Position numbers and translations under genes: made by a program. The notes under the pieces are model-generated. The model saw nothing but the letters and a program-made list of their open reading frames with translations, did not search any database and had not been told where the DNA came from. Source: Pelotomaculum schinkii (GTDB taxonomy: Bacteria > Bacillota > Desulfotomaculia > Desulfotomaculales > Pelotomaculaceae). Taken from it: a DNA stretch of 64,000 nt. The stretch is from contig NZ_QFGA01000001.1 of the NCBI RefSeq assembly GCF_004369205.1, forward strand, positions 992,001 through 1,056,000, written 5' to 3'. Below are positions 9,249-17,686 of this stretch, piece by piece (the stretch's first letter is position 1; the number at the start of each line of letters is the position of its first letter).

Positions 9249-9747
9249 AATGCTACCCCCTGGTTCTTATTCTACCGAAACCTTACTTTTTAATTCTTAC
9301 CCACTGCCTTATGTTTAACGGCGGGGCACGATGCGGTACATAATCTCATTAACAACGCGGAGGTTGCCACAGATTTTCGGAAATTATAGGGCTGGCTATT
9401 AATCAAAGGCCGATCCCACAGAAAAGAAAGTACTCAACGGCGGGAAAGTTATACTCTACTTATAAGCCTCCCGGTATCTTTTAAAAAATATTTCACTACG
9501 CCGGAAGCATTTTTTAATTCTACGGGTAAAGGCTCAGAAGGCTCGTCGCTAGTGTTTATATTGTTATCTTGGTTATAGTTACTAAAAAACCGGAGGCGTG
9601 TATGAACGCTTCCGGTTAAATTTTAATAGCTTTTTAATTGCAACAAATGAAACACGTTGACGAATTAAAGGTTAGATATGAACTTCTTCTCTATCTTTAA
9701 AAGCATTGAAAAGGATACTAATATCGTGTTACTTTGAAAATAACCCA
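9249..9747. other. Region of decayed sequence without an intact gene
   Basis: No open frame with a ribosome site is seen. A minus-strand reading near 9310-9360 gives RVVNEIMYRIVPRR then a stop, which looks like the tail of a lost gene. The hairpin at 9588-9617 is the only clear structure. Confidence 0.4.
9588..9617 (-). terminator. Strong hairpin, probable terminator
   Basis: AACCGGAGGCGT at 9588-9599 pairs with ACGCTTCCGGTT at 9606-9617 (one G-T pair). On the minus strand the stem is followed by TTTTAG, so it would end transcripts coming from the fragment at 9748-9986 and yigZ. Confidence 0.6.
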
Positions 9748-9986
9748 TTAATTAATCTGTCTCCCTTGGGCAGTTCTGGAGTCAATTACCTGATGTAACA
9801 ATATCGGATAAGTAGCTTCATCTATTAGTGCTTGATGAGCGTTGATATATTGCTCCTTGCCTTTATTATCTTTATATTTTACATCTACGCATAAAAGCAT
9901 AACCCGAGTCCCGAGACCATTTAACTTTCTAACTAAAGGTACAAAATCGTGAAGTTCAGGTTGCCGCCTATACTGCCTCTTCCAGA
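9748..9986 (-). pseudogene. C-terminal fragment of an unknown gene
   Basis: An open frame on the minus strand reads KRQYRRQPELHDFVPLVR, then MLLCVDVKYKDNKGKEQY and a final HQVIDSRTAQGRQIN before the stop at 9748. It has no usable start except an internal ATG and runs back into the 3' end of yigZ in another frame, so it looks like the tail of a gene whose front was lost, perhaps by insertion or deletion at the yigZ boundary. Family not recognised. Confidence 0.4.
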
Positions 9987-10604
9987 TTAATAATAAGTGA
10001 AACCACCCGTTTTTATAATAACCTGTCCTGAGGTAAGATCGGTTAACCTTTTTGATAGGGCTTCTAAACCTTCTGGCCGTAACAAGACTTTCAATATCAC
10101 TTTCTCGCCATATTCCATAGTAAAGTTTTTCCCTCCAGCCTTTTCAACCTCCCGTTTCACCACACCCACCCAATGGTAATCCAAAGCTATGTTGAGCTCA
10201 TGGTACAATAATCTTTCCACTTTACCTGCTGCCTCAATGCCCTTCACTGCCGCCTCTGAATATGCCCGCACCAAACCACCAGCGCCAAGCATGATCCCGC
10301 CAAAGTATCTGGCTACGACAATTACGGCTTTTACTAAACCCTTACGGCTAATTACATCCAATACCGGCCTGCCTGCCGTGCCGCTGGGTTCACCGTCATC
10401 ACTGAAACGCTGTGTTTGTTCATTTATCACGTATGCAAAAACATTATGATTGGCCTGGCCGTGCGCCTTCTTAATTTTGCCGATAAAATGAAGCGCCTCT
10501 TCCTCGTCATCTACTGGAGAAGCTGATGCTATAAAACGTGATTTTTTAACAATGATCTCTGCCGTATTAGGATTTCTTAAAGTTTTATACCTGTCATCTT
10601 TCAT
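9987..10604 (-). CDS. YigZ/IMPACT family protein
   Basis: A 205-residue protein of the YigZ (UPF0029, IMPACT) family. KKSRFIASASPVDDEEEA, then FSDDGEPSGTAGRPVLDVI and VVVARYFGGIMLGAGGLVRAYSEA are the diagnostic N-terminal segments, and a C-terminal DUF1949 ferredoxin-like domain follows. In eukaryotes the relative IMPACT acts on translation control, while the bacterial role is not settled. Its start codon overlaps the stop of the 86-residue gene upstream (ATGA), so translation is coupled. Confidence 0.9.
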   Translation of the reverse strand: MKDDRYKTLRNPNTAEIIVKKSRFIASASPVDDEEEALHFIGKIKKAHGQANHNVFAYVINEQTQRFSDDGEPSGTAGRPVLDVISRKGLVKAVIVVARYFGGIMLGAGGLVRAYSEAAVKGIEAAGKVERLLYHELNIALDYHWVGVVKREVEKAGGKNFTMEYGEKVILKVLLRPEGLEALSKRLTDLTSGQVIIKTGGFTYY

Positions 10605-10861
10605 AATTTAGCTTCCTGATCAGTATGTTGACTTGCTTGCAACAGCTTTTTGCCTTCCCTTGCCAACCACCTGATTTCCATTGCTACCACGGAAATGTCG
10701 ATCAAACCGTGTATGTAATAGCTGCCGGTCAGTCTTGGCTGCCATTCTTCAATTGCATCTTTATATTTTTCCCAAAGCTCCTCACTGATTTCTTCCTGCT
10801 CTGCAGAAATTTTATCACAAATTAAGCCACGCAGCTTTGCATTCACCCTTTCTATTGTCAC
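10601..10861 (-). CDS. Small hypothetical protein, 86 aa
   Basis: Reads MTIERVNAKLRGLICDKI, with an acidic, Trp-containing middle (ELWEKYKDAIEEWQPRL) and a basic C-terminal helix. No membrane segment or metal motif is visible and I do not recognise the family. It overlaps yigZ by four bases, which argues strongly that it is expressed and co-translated with it. Confidence 0.65.
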   Translation of the reverse strand: MTIERVNAKLRGLICDKISAEQEEISEELWEKYKDAIEEWQPRLTGSYYIHGLIDISVVAMEIRWLAREGKKLLQASQHTDQEAKL

Positions 10862-10927
10862 AAGTATAATATTAACATGTCCAAGCCCTTCAAAGGAACT
10901 GTTTTACAGAATAATCACCCCATCTTA

Positions 10928-10970
10928 CAAAAAAAGAGACCTAAAGCAACCTGCTTTAAGCCTCTTTTTG
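10928..10970 (-). terminator. Terminator after the selenoprotein rhodanese gene
   Basis: AAAAAGAG at 10931-10938 pairs with CTCTTTTT at 10962-10969, with an inner TAAAGC/GCTTTA stem. A run of T residues follows on the minus strand. It lies about 30 bases beyond the TAG at 11001, which fits a gene that extends past the UGA at 11133. Confidence 0.75.
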
Positions 10971-11000
10971 TTATAATTCATGCCGGTAATTACTCTGTCA

Positions 11001-11969
11001 CTATTGCTCTTTTTCCATCGGCATACTTAAATCCCCGCCCCACTCATAGATGGAGGCTTCATAGTTTCTTACTTTCTCAAAGCCAACGGCCCTGAGGATC
11101 ATGGATGCATATCCAGATCTGATGCCCATAGTTCAGTAAACTATAAAATCATCAGCGGGCTTTACATTATAGGAAGCCATGAGAGTTTTGATCTCTTCAG
11201 GGGTCTTTATGGTACCGTCCTTGTTCAATAATTCCTGCCACAGCAGGTTTACAGCGCCTTTGATGTGGCCTCCCCGCGGCTCCCCTGCATTCTGTGAGCC
11301 TTTAAATTCCCCTTCTGTCCTGACATCAACCAACACTTGCTTGTCCAAATTGTTAAAGACATAATCCTTTGTCGCAATAAAGCTCTGATCATAATTTTTT
11401 AAGACTACACCGGTAACAGGCTTGGGCTGTGCCGCTTCTTTAGTCACCTCATAGCCCATTTCCTTCCAGTAGGATAAGCCCCCAACCAGCATCTTTACAT
11501 TATCCATCCCGGCCAGCTTTAACTGCCAGACGGCTCTGCCGTCAGCGCCCGGCCCCTTAAAGACATCCGAGTAAAACACAACTGTCTTTTTGTTATCAAT
11601 GCCAAGGGATTCCAGCTTCTTTTGCAAATCCTCCTTGTTTTTTACGGTTCCCCAACCCGGATCACCTATTTTACCGGATGTGTCCGAAAAAGCGTTAATC
11701 CCGATACCGATGGCGCCGGGAATATGTCCTGCTGCATAGACATCCGGTTTGTTGCAGTCCAGGAGAACCAGCTCTTCACTTCCTAGCATTGCTTGCAACT
11801 TTTGAGGAGTCATAAGAAAATCATTGTTCTGATAAACCGAGATGTCAAACTCCTTTTGATCTTGCTTGTCTACAGGCGCCGGCTGTTTTCCGCAGCCACT
11901 GGCTCCCAAAACGAGCCCCATGGCAATAAGTGCAACCAACAACTGCTTGTACTTAAATTTCTTCCACAA
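11001..11969 (-). CDS. Selenocysteine-containing rhodanese lipoprotein
   Basis: Thiosulfate sulfurtransferase with two rhodanese domains. TTG at 11969 follows AAGGAGGG; a lipoprotein signal (LLVALIAMGLVLGASGC) puts the mature protein outside the membrane. The N-terminal domain carries the usual inactive loop (VVFYSDVFKGPGADGRAVW). In the C-terminal domain the frame reaches UGA at 11135-11133 exactly where the catalytic Cys belongs: FIVY-UGA-TMGIRSGYASM. Past it, the same frame continues with VGFEKVRNYEASIYEWGG, the normal rhodanese ending, to TAG at 11001. The UGA is therefore read as selenocysteine (inference). Product 322 aa; reading UGA as stop would leave 278 residues and no catalytic residue. 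It overlaps the TVP38 gene upstream. Confidence 0.88.
11101..11129 (-). promoter_or_regulatory. Candidate bacterial SECIS hairpin
   Basis: Starting four bases after the UGA, AUGGGCAU can pair with AUGC-AU-CCAU (two bulged bases), closing an 11-base loop that has G at position 17 counted from the U of UGA. Position and loop G fit the loose bacterial SECIS rule. A second, weaker hairpin slightly further on is also possible. Confidence 0.5.
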
Positions 11970-12666
11970 AAGCCTTTCCCTCCTTAATTTTTTTATCTTT
12001 CCAGACATTCTTTATCAGTACAATCAACGCGCTCAGGGCAAAGAGTATCAAGAGGCCAAAAACCATAGTCCTGACTCCACCTGTAAGCATGCCCCCGACA
12101 TAGGAGTAAACAATTGTCGCCGGCAATTGACCGATTCCGGTAGCGATAAAAAACGGCCAAAAACCCATAGAAGTCAAACCGGCAGCATAACTAACTATAT
12201 CAAAAGAGATAAACGGTAAGAGCCGGGCAATAAGAATGGCATATTTTCCGTAATGCTTGAAAAAATCATCTATGCTCTTAAGCGCTTTGTTGGAAGTGAA
12301 TTTTACTACCGTATCCCTTCCCAGGTACCTGGCAATAAAAAAACATATTACTGCTCCGGCCATCGCGCTTGACCACGAAAGAATCGCTCCATTAACCCAC
12401 CCGAAGATACCGGCATTCGCAAAAGTAATAATGAACGCCGGCAGGGGCGCCGCGATGGACTGAAGGACCATCAAGAGAAAAGAGGTAATTGGCGCCCAGA
12501 CGCCAAAACCCAAAATATAGTCGCGGGCCAGAGCCACATCAACATTGCTTAAAACAAAGATCGCCTGGTTGACGTTAACCCTGATGAAGGGGACAAAATA
12601 ATATAAGCAGCCAAGAATAACCAACAACGATAATTTCCCTAGATATCCGCGAAATATGTTTTTCAT
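11953..12666 (-). CDS. TVP38/TMEM64 (DedA-like) membrane protein
   Basis: A 237-residue protein with about five to six membrane spans. The central FFIARYLGRDTVVKF segment and ILIARLLPFISFDIVSYAAG, with the conserved Arg and Pro, define the SNARE-associated/TVP38 family, whose members are thought to move or scramble lipids. ATG at 12666 is chosen over an upstream TTG because AAGGAGG lies nine bases before it. Its end overlaps the start of the selenoprotein rhodanese gene by 17 bases, so both are likely made from one message. TVP38 and rhodanese genes often travel together. Confidence 0.88.
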   Translation of the reverse strand: MKNIFRGYLGKLSLLVILGCLYYFVPFIRVNVNQAIFVLSNVDVALARDYILGFGVWAPITSFLLMVLQSIAAPLPAFIITFANAGIFGWVNGAILSWSSAMAGAVICFFIARYLGRDTVVKFTSNKALKSIDDFFKHYGKYAILIARLLPFISFDIVSYAAGLTSMGFWPFFIATGIGQLPATIVYSYVGGMLTGGVRTMVFGLLILFALSALIVLIKNVWKDKKIKEGKAFVEEI

Positions 12667-12702
12667 ATACAATCACCTCCTTACTCCGATTCAAGCCTTG
12701 TA

Positions 12703-13707
12703 TTATTTAGTAATGAAGAACTTGGACGGACCGTTTAAAACCTGCCAGCCGGCATCCACGAGGATTTCTCTGCATTTTCCCACATCATAACCACGGCTCT
12801 TCTCCGTATTGTCAACTACATCACGCGGGTTGCTGCCTGCTTCAGCCCAGAGAAGATTGGCCCCTGCCACCGCCCCCATCACGTTAGGTTCATGGGTACA
12901 GTTACCTGGTATCTCTCTTGGTGTCGCCATGCGAACTGCCGCCACAATATGCGCCATACGCGTCTCACCTAACATACCGTGCGCGCTTAAGCTTGTTCCC
13001 GGGATAGTAACACGACGCATTGCCCCGCTGAATCCGGGCTTTGCTTCCCTGGCTACGATCATTTTCTCCACTATTTCCTCATGGCTGTGTTCAGGTCCGA
13101 TGGGTTCCACACACGATCCCAAAATAAGACCTGCTTTGCCGGCGGCTTCGAAGGTCTGGAGCCTGTCTTTGAGGTCAATGCGGGTAACCTTTCCTTCACC
13201 CAGGCGGGCTGCATGATAAACCCCGGTAAAGCCCGCTTTGCGCAAAGCAGCTGCCTCATCATATGAGAAATCGGCAATATTGGCGATTAACGGCACACCT
13301 GTCCGCAGTTCCCGTTGGACTACTTGCCCCATCTCCAGGAAACTTTGGAAGTTCAAATGTGCTGTGGCCATGAGGTAGATGGCATTAGCGCCCGCTTCTT
13401 CCAGGTCGAGAGCCTGTTGAAGAATGAATTCCAAAGACTCTATCCGCTGGGCATTAAAAATTTTATTGCCGGCTGCAAAGGAACAAAAAGCGCAATTACA
13501 GCTGCAGGGCCCGCTGTTCACCCCTACCTGGCCATGTATTTCCGCCTTGCCCGCACAGGCCTCCTCGCTCATCTGACGGGCTTTGTACGCAAGGTAAAAG
13601 GACTCTTCCGAACATATGTCAAGCTCTAATAGTTCCCTGATTTCCTGGCTCTCCAGGAGGGCACCGTTATACGACTTATCAATAATTTCTTTAACCCTCT
13701 TATTCAT
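12703..13707 (-). CDS. BioB-like radical SAM protein
   Basis: A 334-residue radical SAM enzyme. The cluster motif is in GPCSCNCAFCSFAAG (Cys-x3-Cys-x2-Cys), followed by a TIM-barrel with EAGANAIYLMATAH, and ends with the BATS-type segment VTIPGTSLSAHGMLGETR. Overall it resembles the biotin synthase / HydE / HmdB branch. It is not a clear BioB and no biotin genes are nearby, so the product is left open. ATG at 13707 follows GGGTGG. It lies 36 bases upstream of the TVP38-rhodanese pair in the same direction. Confidence 0.8.
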   Translation of the reverse strand: MNKRVKEIIDKSYNGALLESQEIRELLELDICSEESFYLAYKARQMSEEACAGKAEIHGQVGVNSGPCSCNCAFCSFAAGNKIFNAQRIESLEFILQQALDLEEAGANAIYLMATAHLNFQSFLEMGQVVQRELRTGVPLIANIADFSYDEAAALRKAGFTGVYHAARLGEGKVTRIDLKDRLQTFEAAGKAGLILGSCVEPIGPEHSHEEIVEKMIVAREAKPGFSGAMRRVTIPGTSLSAHGMLGETRMAHIVAAVRMATPREIPGNCTHEPNVMGAVAGANLLWAEAGSNPRDVVDNTEKSRGYDVGKCREILVDAGWQVLNGPSKFFITK

Positions 13708-13732
13708 TACGCCACCCTTTTTCGTAAAAGTC

Positions 13733-14677
13733 TCAAGAGATACACTGCCTATCCACGCCCATTCCCCTGTTAGCCAGCCATAAAATGCCCCCATAAAGGC
13801 TGCAGAAGCTTACCAGTGCCGCAAAAAGAAGGGATGCCCCCAGAGCCACGCTCCCTGCCACCCCATAGGAGTCCAGCAGCAACACGTAGGCGCCTTCGCG
13901 TATCCCATACCCGTTAATCCCGATAGGGACCATGGCTATTGCTGAAATCGCAGGTGTTATATAAACCAGGTCCCACCAGCTTAATAAGTCAATATGAAGG
14001 CCTCTAAAAACAGCATAGTTTACAGCTACCACTGTAAGCTGGAACAACACTGACAGGCACAATACCGTGATAATCATCTTTTTCTGGCCGCGTAAAGCAT
14101 GGCCATGTGAGAGAAATCCACGCGCAAAGCCGCTTAAATTGCCACCTCTTCCAGCGGCCCAGGCGGGAATTCGCCCCATCATTAAAAAGAATAATAATCC
14201 TGCCGCCACAATTATGAGCATCATAAAAAGCCAACCCACATGCCAGTTGGAGTCCGTTATTGGGAACACAACCAAACCGGTCAGGGCTAGACCCACGGTA
14301 GCCAGTAAGCGCTCGATTATAACGGAAGAAGCCGCGCCTGCAATATTGGAAATGTTACGGCCGGTCAAAAGAATTCTGATCCCGTCGCCACCGATACTGG
14401 AGGGAAGAAAGTTGTTGAAGAAAATCCCGATCCAGTATACTTTCCACAGTTGAAACCAGGGCAGATTGATGCCCTCCGCCCTTAATATCCGTGACCATTT
14501 TTCGACACTTACAACCATTGAGATAACAATGAATACCCCGGCTAAGAGAAGCCAACCAGGCTCTGCAGTCAGGAAAACGTCCCGCACAGCAATCCAATCA
14601 AAACTGTAAATTAACCAGCTCAATAACAAACCAGATACAACGATCTTTATAAGAAGAATTAAACTTTTCTTCGACAC
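13733..14677 (-). CDS. YbhN/AglD-type flippase-like membrane protein
   Basis: A 314-residue protein of the lysylphosphatidylglycerol-synthase-TM / UPF0104 family. About eight membrane spans are visible, and the family motif FFNNFLPSSIGGDGIRILL is present. Such proteins are often found with glycosyltransferases and are thought to handle lipid-linked substrates. The gene is 25 bases upstream of the radical SAM gene and codirectional, and two glycosyltransferase genes lie within 2.5 kb, so a role in lipid or glycan export is a fair guess. Confidence 0.85.
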   Translation of the reverse strand: MSKKSLILLIKIVVSGLLLSWLIYSFDWIAVRDVFLTAEPGWLLLAGVFIVISMVVSVEKWSRILRAEGINLPWFQLWKVYWIGIFFNNFLPSSIGGDGIRILLTGRNISNIAGAASSVIIERLLATVGLALTGLVVFPITDSNWHVGWLFMMLIIVAAGLLFFLMMGRIPAWAAGRGGNLSGFARGFLSHGHALRGQKKMIITVLCLSVLFQLTVVAVNYAVFRGLHIDLLSWWDLVYITPAISAIAMVPIGINGYGIREGAYVLLLDSYGVAGSVALGASLLFAALVSFCSLYGGILWLANRGMGVDRQCIS

Positions 14678-14890
14678 GGCATAATCACTTCATTTATATA
14701 ATATATAAATAATTTAAATAATCACCTGAGAACATATAAAGTATAGCAATTTAGTATTCTTAAATCCAATAGAACTTATTAATTAGTCTCTATTATCCAT
14801 ATAATGAATCTTTATTACATATTTACTGAACGCATGTTTAAATCCACAAAACAAAACTAAATGAAAACGTCTTTATATTAAGTATTTCAG

Positions 14891-15430
14891 CTATCTTGCT
14901 TTTGTTGCAAGCCTGAATGCCAAATAATAATCCACGCCTGACCAAAGCGTAAAAACCATTGCAAATGTCAAGGCAACATAAGCAAAGGGAAAATTTATCA
15001 AATAAAAAGGAAAATTATCCAAGAGAAAGGCGCTAATAGCTATAATTTGCGCTACTGTCTTGATTTTCCCAAGACAACTGGCCGCAATGACGATCCCTTG
15101 CGCTGCTGCGACAGCTCTTAATCCGGTAACGGCAATTTCCCTGCTGACAATAATAATAGCTATCCACCCGGGTATCCTCCCTATCTCCACCAGGATAATA
15201 AGAGCCGCGGTAACAAGGATTTTATCGACAACAGGGTCTAAAAATTGGCCCAGTAAAGTTGTTTGATTCTTTTTTCTCGCGAGGTACCCGTCTAGACTAT
15301 CGGTTATTGCAGCAATTATAAAAATGCCGGCAGCAATATAATCAGCGTAATGGCATTTCATTGAGGCAACCAGCAAGAATACCGGAATAATTATTAATCT
15401 GGCGACAGTCAGGCTATTAGGCAAATTCAC
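14891..15430 (-). CDS. pgsA: CDP-diacylglycerol--glycerol-3-phosphate 3-phosphatidyltransferase
   Basis: A 179-residue membrane enzyme making phosphatidylglycerophosphate from CDP-diacylglycerol and glycerol 3-phosphate. The CDP-alcohol phosphotransferase motif is complete: DSLDGYLARKKNQ, then GQFLDPVVDK, giving the DG-x2-AR-x8-G-x3-D-x3-D pattern. N-terminal NLPNSLTVARLIIIPVF is typical of PgsA. Length fits. It is set apart from the membrane protein gene downstream by an AT-rich 210-base gap with no clear terminator. Confidence 0.93.
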   Translation of the reverse strand: MNLPNSLTVARLIIIPVFLLVASMKCHYADYIAAGIFIIAAITDSLDGYLARKKNQTTLLGQFLDPVVDKILVTAALIILVEIGRIPGWIAIIIVSREIAVTGLRAVAAAQGIVIAASCLGKIKTVAQIIAISAFLLDNFPFYLINFPFAYVALTFAMVFTLWSGVDYYLAFRLATKAR

Positions 15431-15493
15431 AATCCAATCTCCCGTTGAATGTTATTCAATAGTCCCTGAATAAATAGAATTGTTCAATGCCCT

Positions 15494-16180
15494 TCATATA
15501 ATAAGTGTTCGTATTTCGATAGATTTTAGAAACCGGATGGTCCTTGCCGGAATTAACTCAATATCTATTTTTTTATTTTCATACTGTCTCATCAAAGCCA
15601 GGAGGTCACCCGGGCGGTCAATATCCATCAAGCATTCCAGAAGTCCATAGGACAATTTGTTCTCTTCACATATTTTTAGAGTTTCTTCCAATACTCTTTC
15701 CGAACCCCAGCTGATACCGTCAAAAACCCTGCCCTGAAAGTTTCGCATTCCAATAAGGCAATAACCGCCGTCGAGCGCCGGTCCAAAAACTAAATCGCTA
15801 TGCTCCAGCAAATAAAGAGCTTTTTGTAAATAAGAAGGCGGCAAGTCCGGTACATCCGTCCCGATAAAAATGACAGGGGCGTGACCGGTTAAAAACAATC
15901 TTTCAGCTATGTCATGCATACGCTGTCCCAGGTTTCCACCGGACTGGGGCATGACCCGCCCGCCAAATTCCAGCTTTTTAGCCAACTTGTTGAGATCGCC
16001 GGAAGGAGTTACAGCCAGATAGCGCTCAAATTCTGTCAGTCTACTTACTTTATCCAATGTATCTTCCAGAAAAGCCCACTGCAGGGCTTCCCGCTGAGCG
16101 GGTGACAGCACCGCGCCCAGGCGGCTCTTACCTTCTTTGGAAGGCGCCCTGGACATGATTGCCAGCGCCGGTTTAAGCAT
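15494..16180 (-). CDS. Glycosyltransferase, rSAM/selenodomain-associated type 1 (TIGR04282)
   Basis: A 228-residue nucleotidyl/glycosyltransferase-like protein (DUF2064). Motifs are KEGKSRLGAVLSPAQ at the N-terminus, IFIGTDVPDLPPSYL and FGPALDGGYCLIGMRN. The family is named for its co-occurrence with radical SAM and selenoprotein genes and is linked to arsenosugar or similar pathways; the substrate is not evident. It is divergent from the TIGR04283 partner at 16245, sharing a 64-base promoter region. The last 35 residues (from about KKIDIELIPAR) look like an extra tail. Confidence 0.85.
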   Translation of the reverse strand: MLKPALAIMSRAPSKEGKSRLGAVLSPAQREALQWAFLEDTLDKVSRLTEFERYLAVTPSGDLNKLAKKLEFGGRVMPQSGGNLGQRMHDIAERLFLTGHAPVIFIGTDVPDLPPSYLQKALYLLEHSDLVFGPALDGGYCLIGMRNFQGRVFDGISWGSERVLEETLKICEENKLSYGLLECLMDIDRPGDLLALMRQYENKKIDIELIPARTIRFLKSIEIRTLII

Positions 16181-16244
16181 TTTTCACCATTCTCTCGCCA
16201 GTATTTTGAAGGATTAGTAAAGGATATAAAGAACTTAAATTTTT

Positions 16245-16937
16245 ATGATTAAGACAAAGCATCCTTTAATAAGCGTAATCATTCCAACTTATAATGAGTC
16301 CGCAACCATTGAGGGAACCCTTGAACACCTGCGCCCCTGGAGCAACCTGATAGAGGTCATTATTGCGGACGCGAGCACTGACGGAACAGCCAATTTGGTC
16401 GGCCGGGATTTTTTACTTATCCAGGCTCCCCGGGGCAGGGCAAGTCAGATGAATGCCGGCGCTCAGCTGGCCGGCGGAGAGGTACTTCTTTTCCTGCACA
16501 GCGACACCCGCCTGCCAAATGACTTCATCCAACAACTTGAGCTGGCATTGTCCGACAGCAGAGTCGTCGGGGGCGCCTTTAAAATGAAAATAGATCACCC
16601 GGGGTTGTTTTTCTACCTGACCACCCTCGGTTCAAATCTGAGGGCCGCTGTCACGGGCGTATATTTCGGCGATCAGACTATCTTCGTGCGGCGGGATTGT
16701 TTCCGGCAAATCGGCGGCTTCCCGCTTATTGATTTATTGGAAGATTGGGAGTTCTCCTTGAGCATGAAAAAGATCGGGAAAACCGTGCTTCTTCCCGGTC
16801 CCGTCAAAACTTCGGCCAGGCGCTGGCTAATCCACGGCAAGTGGAGGACCACATGGCTGATGCATAAAATTAAGGTCCTTTATCTTCTAGGAACCAGCCC
16901 GGCAGACCTAAAGAGGCTGTACTCAGACAGGCGTTGA
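16245..16937 (+). CDS. Glycosyltransferase, rSAM/selenodomain-associated type 2 (TIGR04283)
   Basis: A 230-residue family 2 glycosyltransferase. It has the GT2 start LISVIIPTYNESATIEGTLE, the AAPRGRASQMNAGA-like segment (IQAPRGRASQMNAGAQ), the DxD-like LFLHSDTRLP and LLEDWEFSLSMKKIG. TIGR04283 and TIGR04282 proteins are regular partners, and both lie here within 6 kb of a selenoprotein gene. No strong ribosome site precedes ATG at 16245, so the start is less sure. Its 3' end overlaps the convergent gene by 15 bases. Confidence 0.87.
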   Translation: MIKTKHPLISVIIPTYNESATIEGTLEHLRPWSNLIEVIIADASTDGTANLVGRDFLLIQAPRGRASQMNAGAQLAGGEVLLFLHSDTRLPNDFIQQLELALSDSRVVGGAFKMKIDHPGLFFYLTTLGSNLRAAVTGVYFGDQTIFVRRDCFRQIGGFPLIDLLEDWEFSLSMKKIGKTVLLPGPVKTSARRWLIHGKWRTTWLMHKIKVLYLLGTSPADLKRLYSDRR

Positions 16938-17372
16938 CTTTTTTATCTTTGCGGCTAAAACTAATTCCATAGTCATAGCGGCTGTTGTACCGGTTATTTC
17001 CTTGCACCGGGCATTTTTTAAAGGAGATAACTTTTTCCTGAGCCCGCTGCAGCAGGCCTGGCCAAATTCATTGACAAACCGCTGATGCAGTTTTGCCGCA
17101 GTTTCTGATATCTCCTTATCAAAACCCTTGGTATCGGGATTTGCAAGCAGCAGACTGATAGCCATAACGCCTCCTGTTAAAGCGCCGCAGGCGCAACCGG
17201 CGCTTATGCCGTGACCAAAACCTGCAGCCAGTTGTATTATGCCGTCGGTTTGCCCTTTAAGCATTTCCACGTTGCTCAACGCCACTGCCTGTGCGCAATT
17301 ATAGCCCTGGTTAAAATACATCATCGCTTTGCTGCGTACGTCCTCGCAAACATCCTGATATGCGTCACTCAC
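16923..17372 (-). CDS. C_GCAxxG_C_C family protein
   Basis: A 149-residue redox-type protein. The Cys pattern defining the family is complete: YNCAQAV, then SAGCACGALTGG, ACCSGL and RCKEI. Some relatives carry selenocysteine or sit next to metal-reducing enzymes; the biochemical role is unproven. GTG at 17372 is preferred with GAGG six bases upstream; a TTG at 17384 is the alternative. It converges with and overlaps the glycosyltransferase gene by 15 bases. Confidence 0.85.
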   Translation of the reverse strand: MSDAYQDVCEDVRSKAMMYFNQGYNCAQAVALSNVEMLKGQTDGIIQLAAGFGHGISAGCACGALTGGVMAISLLLANPDTKGFDKEISETAAKLHQRFVNEFGQACCSGLRKKLSPLKNARCKEITGTTAAMTMELVLAAKIKKSTPV

Positions 17373-17686
17373 TAGTATCCTCAACTACTTCCCAAGACGA
17401 ATAGAATCACCCTTAAAACCATTCTTCATTCTAACATGAGTATTTATCATTAATCCAATAACAAATAATTATATAAAAGAACGGCAAGATAATGTTTTTC
17501 AATAGTTCCCCATCGTTTTCTTGACACTGTAACGCAAGCACGCTCACTCCAGATCGCTCTTGGCGGGAAATCCAAACCGTAGTTGCATACGAAAAAAGCC
17601 TTGCTTAGCAAGGCTTTCGCGTTTTTACATGTACGCTGGCATCTAACGTACATTGTTAACCAGAATTAACAACCTACTTAAATCGT
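17373..17686. other. Intergenic region with two hairpins
   Basis: It holds the terminator at 17591-17617 and, between that and the next gene, a hairpin formed by ATGTACG (17629-17635) and CGTACAT (17647-17653). A 67-codon minus-strand frame runs through both hairpins and is not believed. Confidence 0.5.
17594..17617 (-). terminator. Terminator after the ABC permease fragment
   Basis: AAAGCCTTGC and GCAAGGCTTT form a perfect 10-bp stem with a 3-base loop; on the minus strand six T residues follow. Confidence 0.8.

Noticed and set aside
10877-11095. 72-codon plus-strand ORF
   Set aside because: It runs antisense through the terminator and the selenoprotein extension and has no ribosome site.
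11133-11135. UGA as the ordinary stop of the rhodanese gene
   Set aside because: This would cut the catalytic residue and the conserved ending, both of which continue in frame.
17450-17653. 67-codon minus-strand ORF
   Set aside because: It passes through a strong terminator and another hairpin and lacks a ribosome site.
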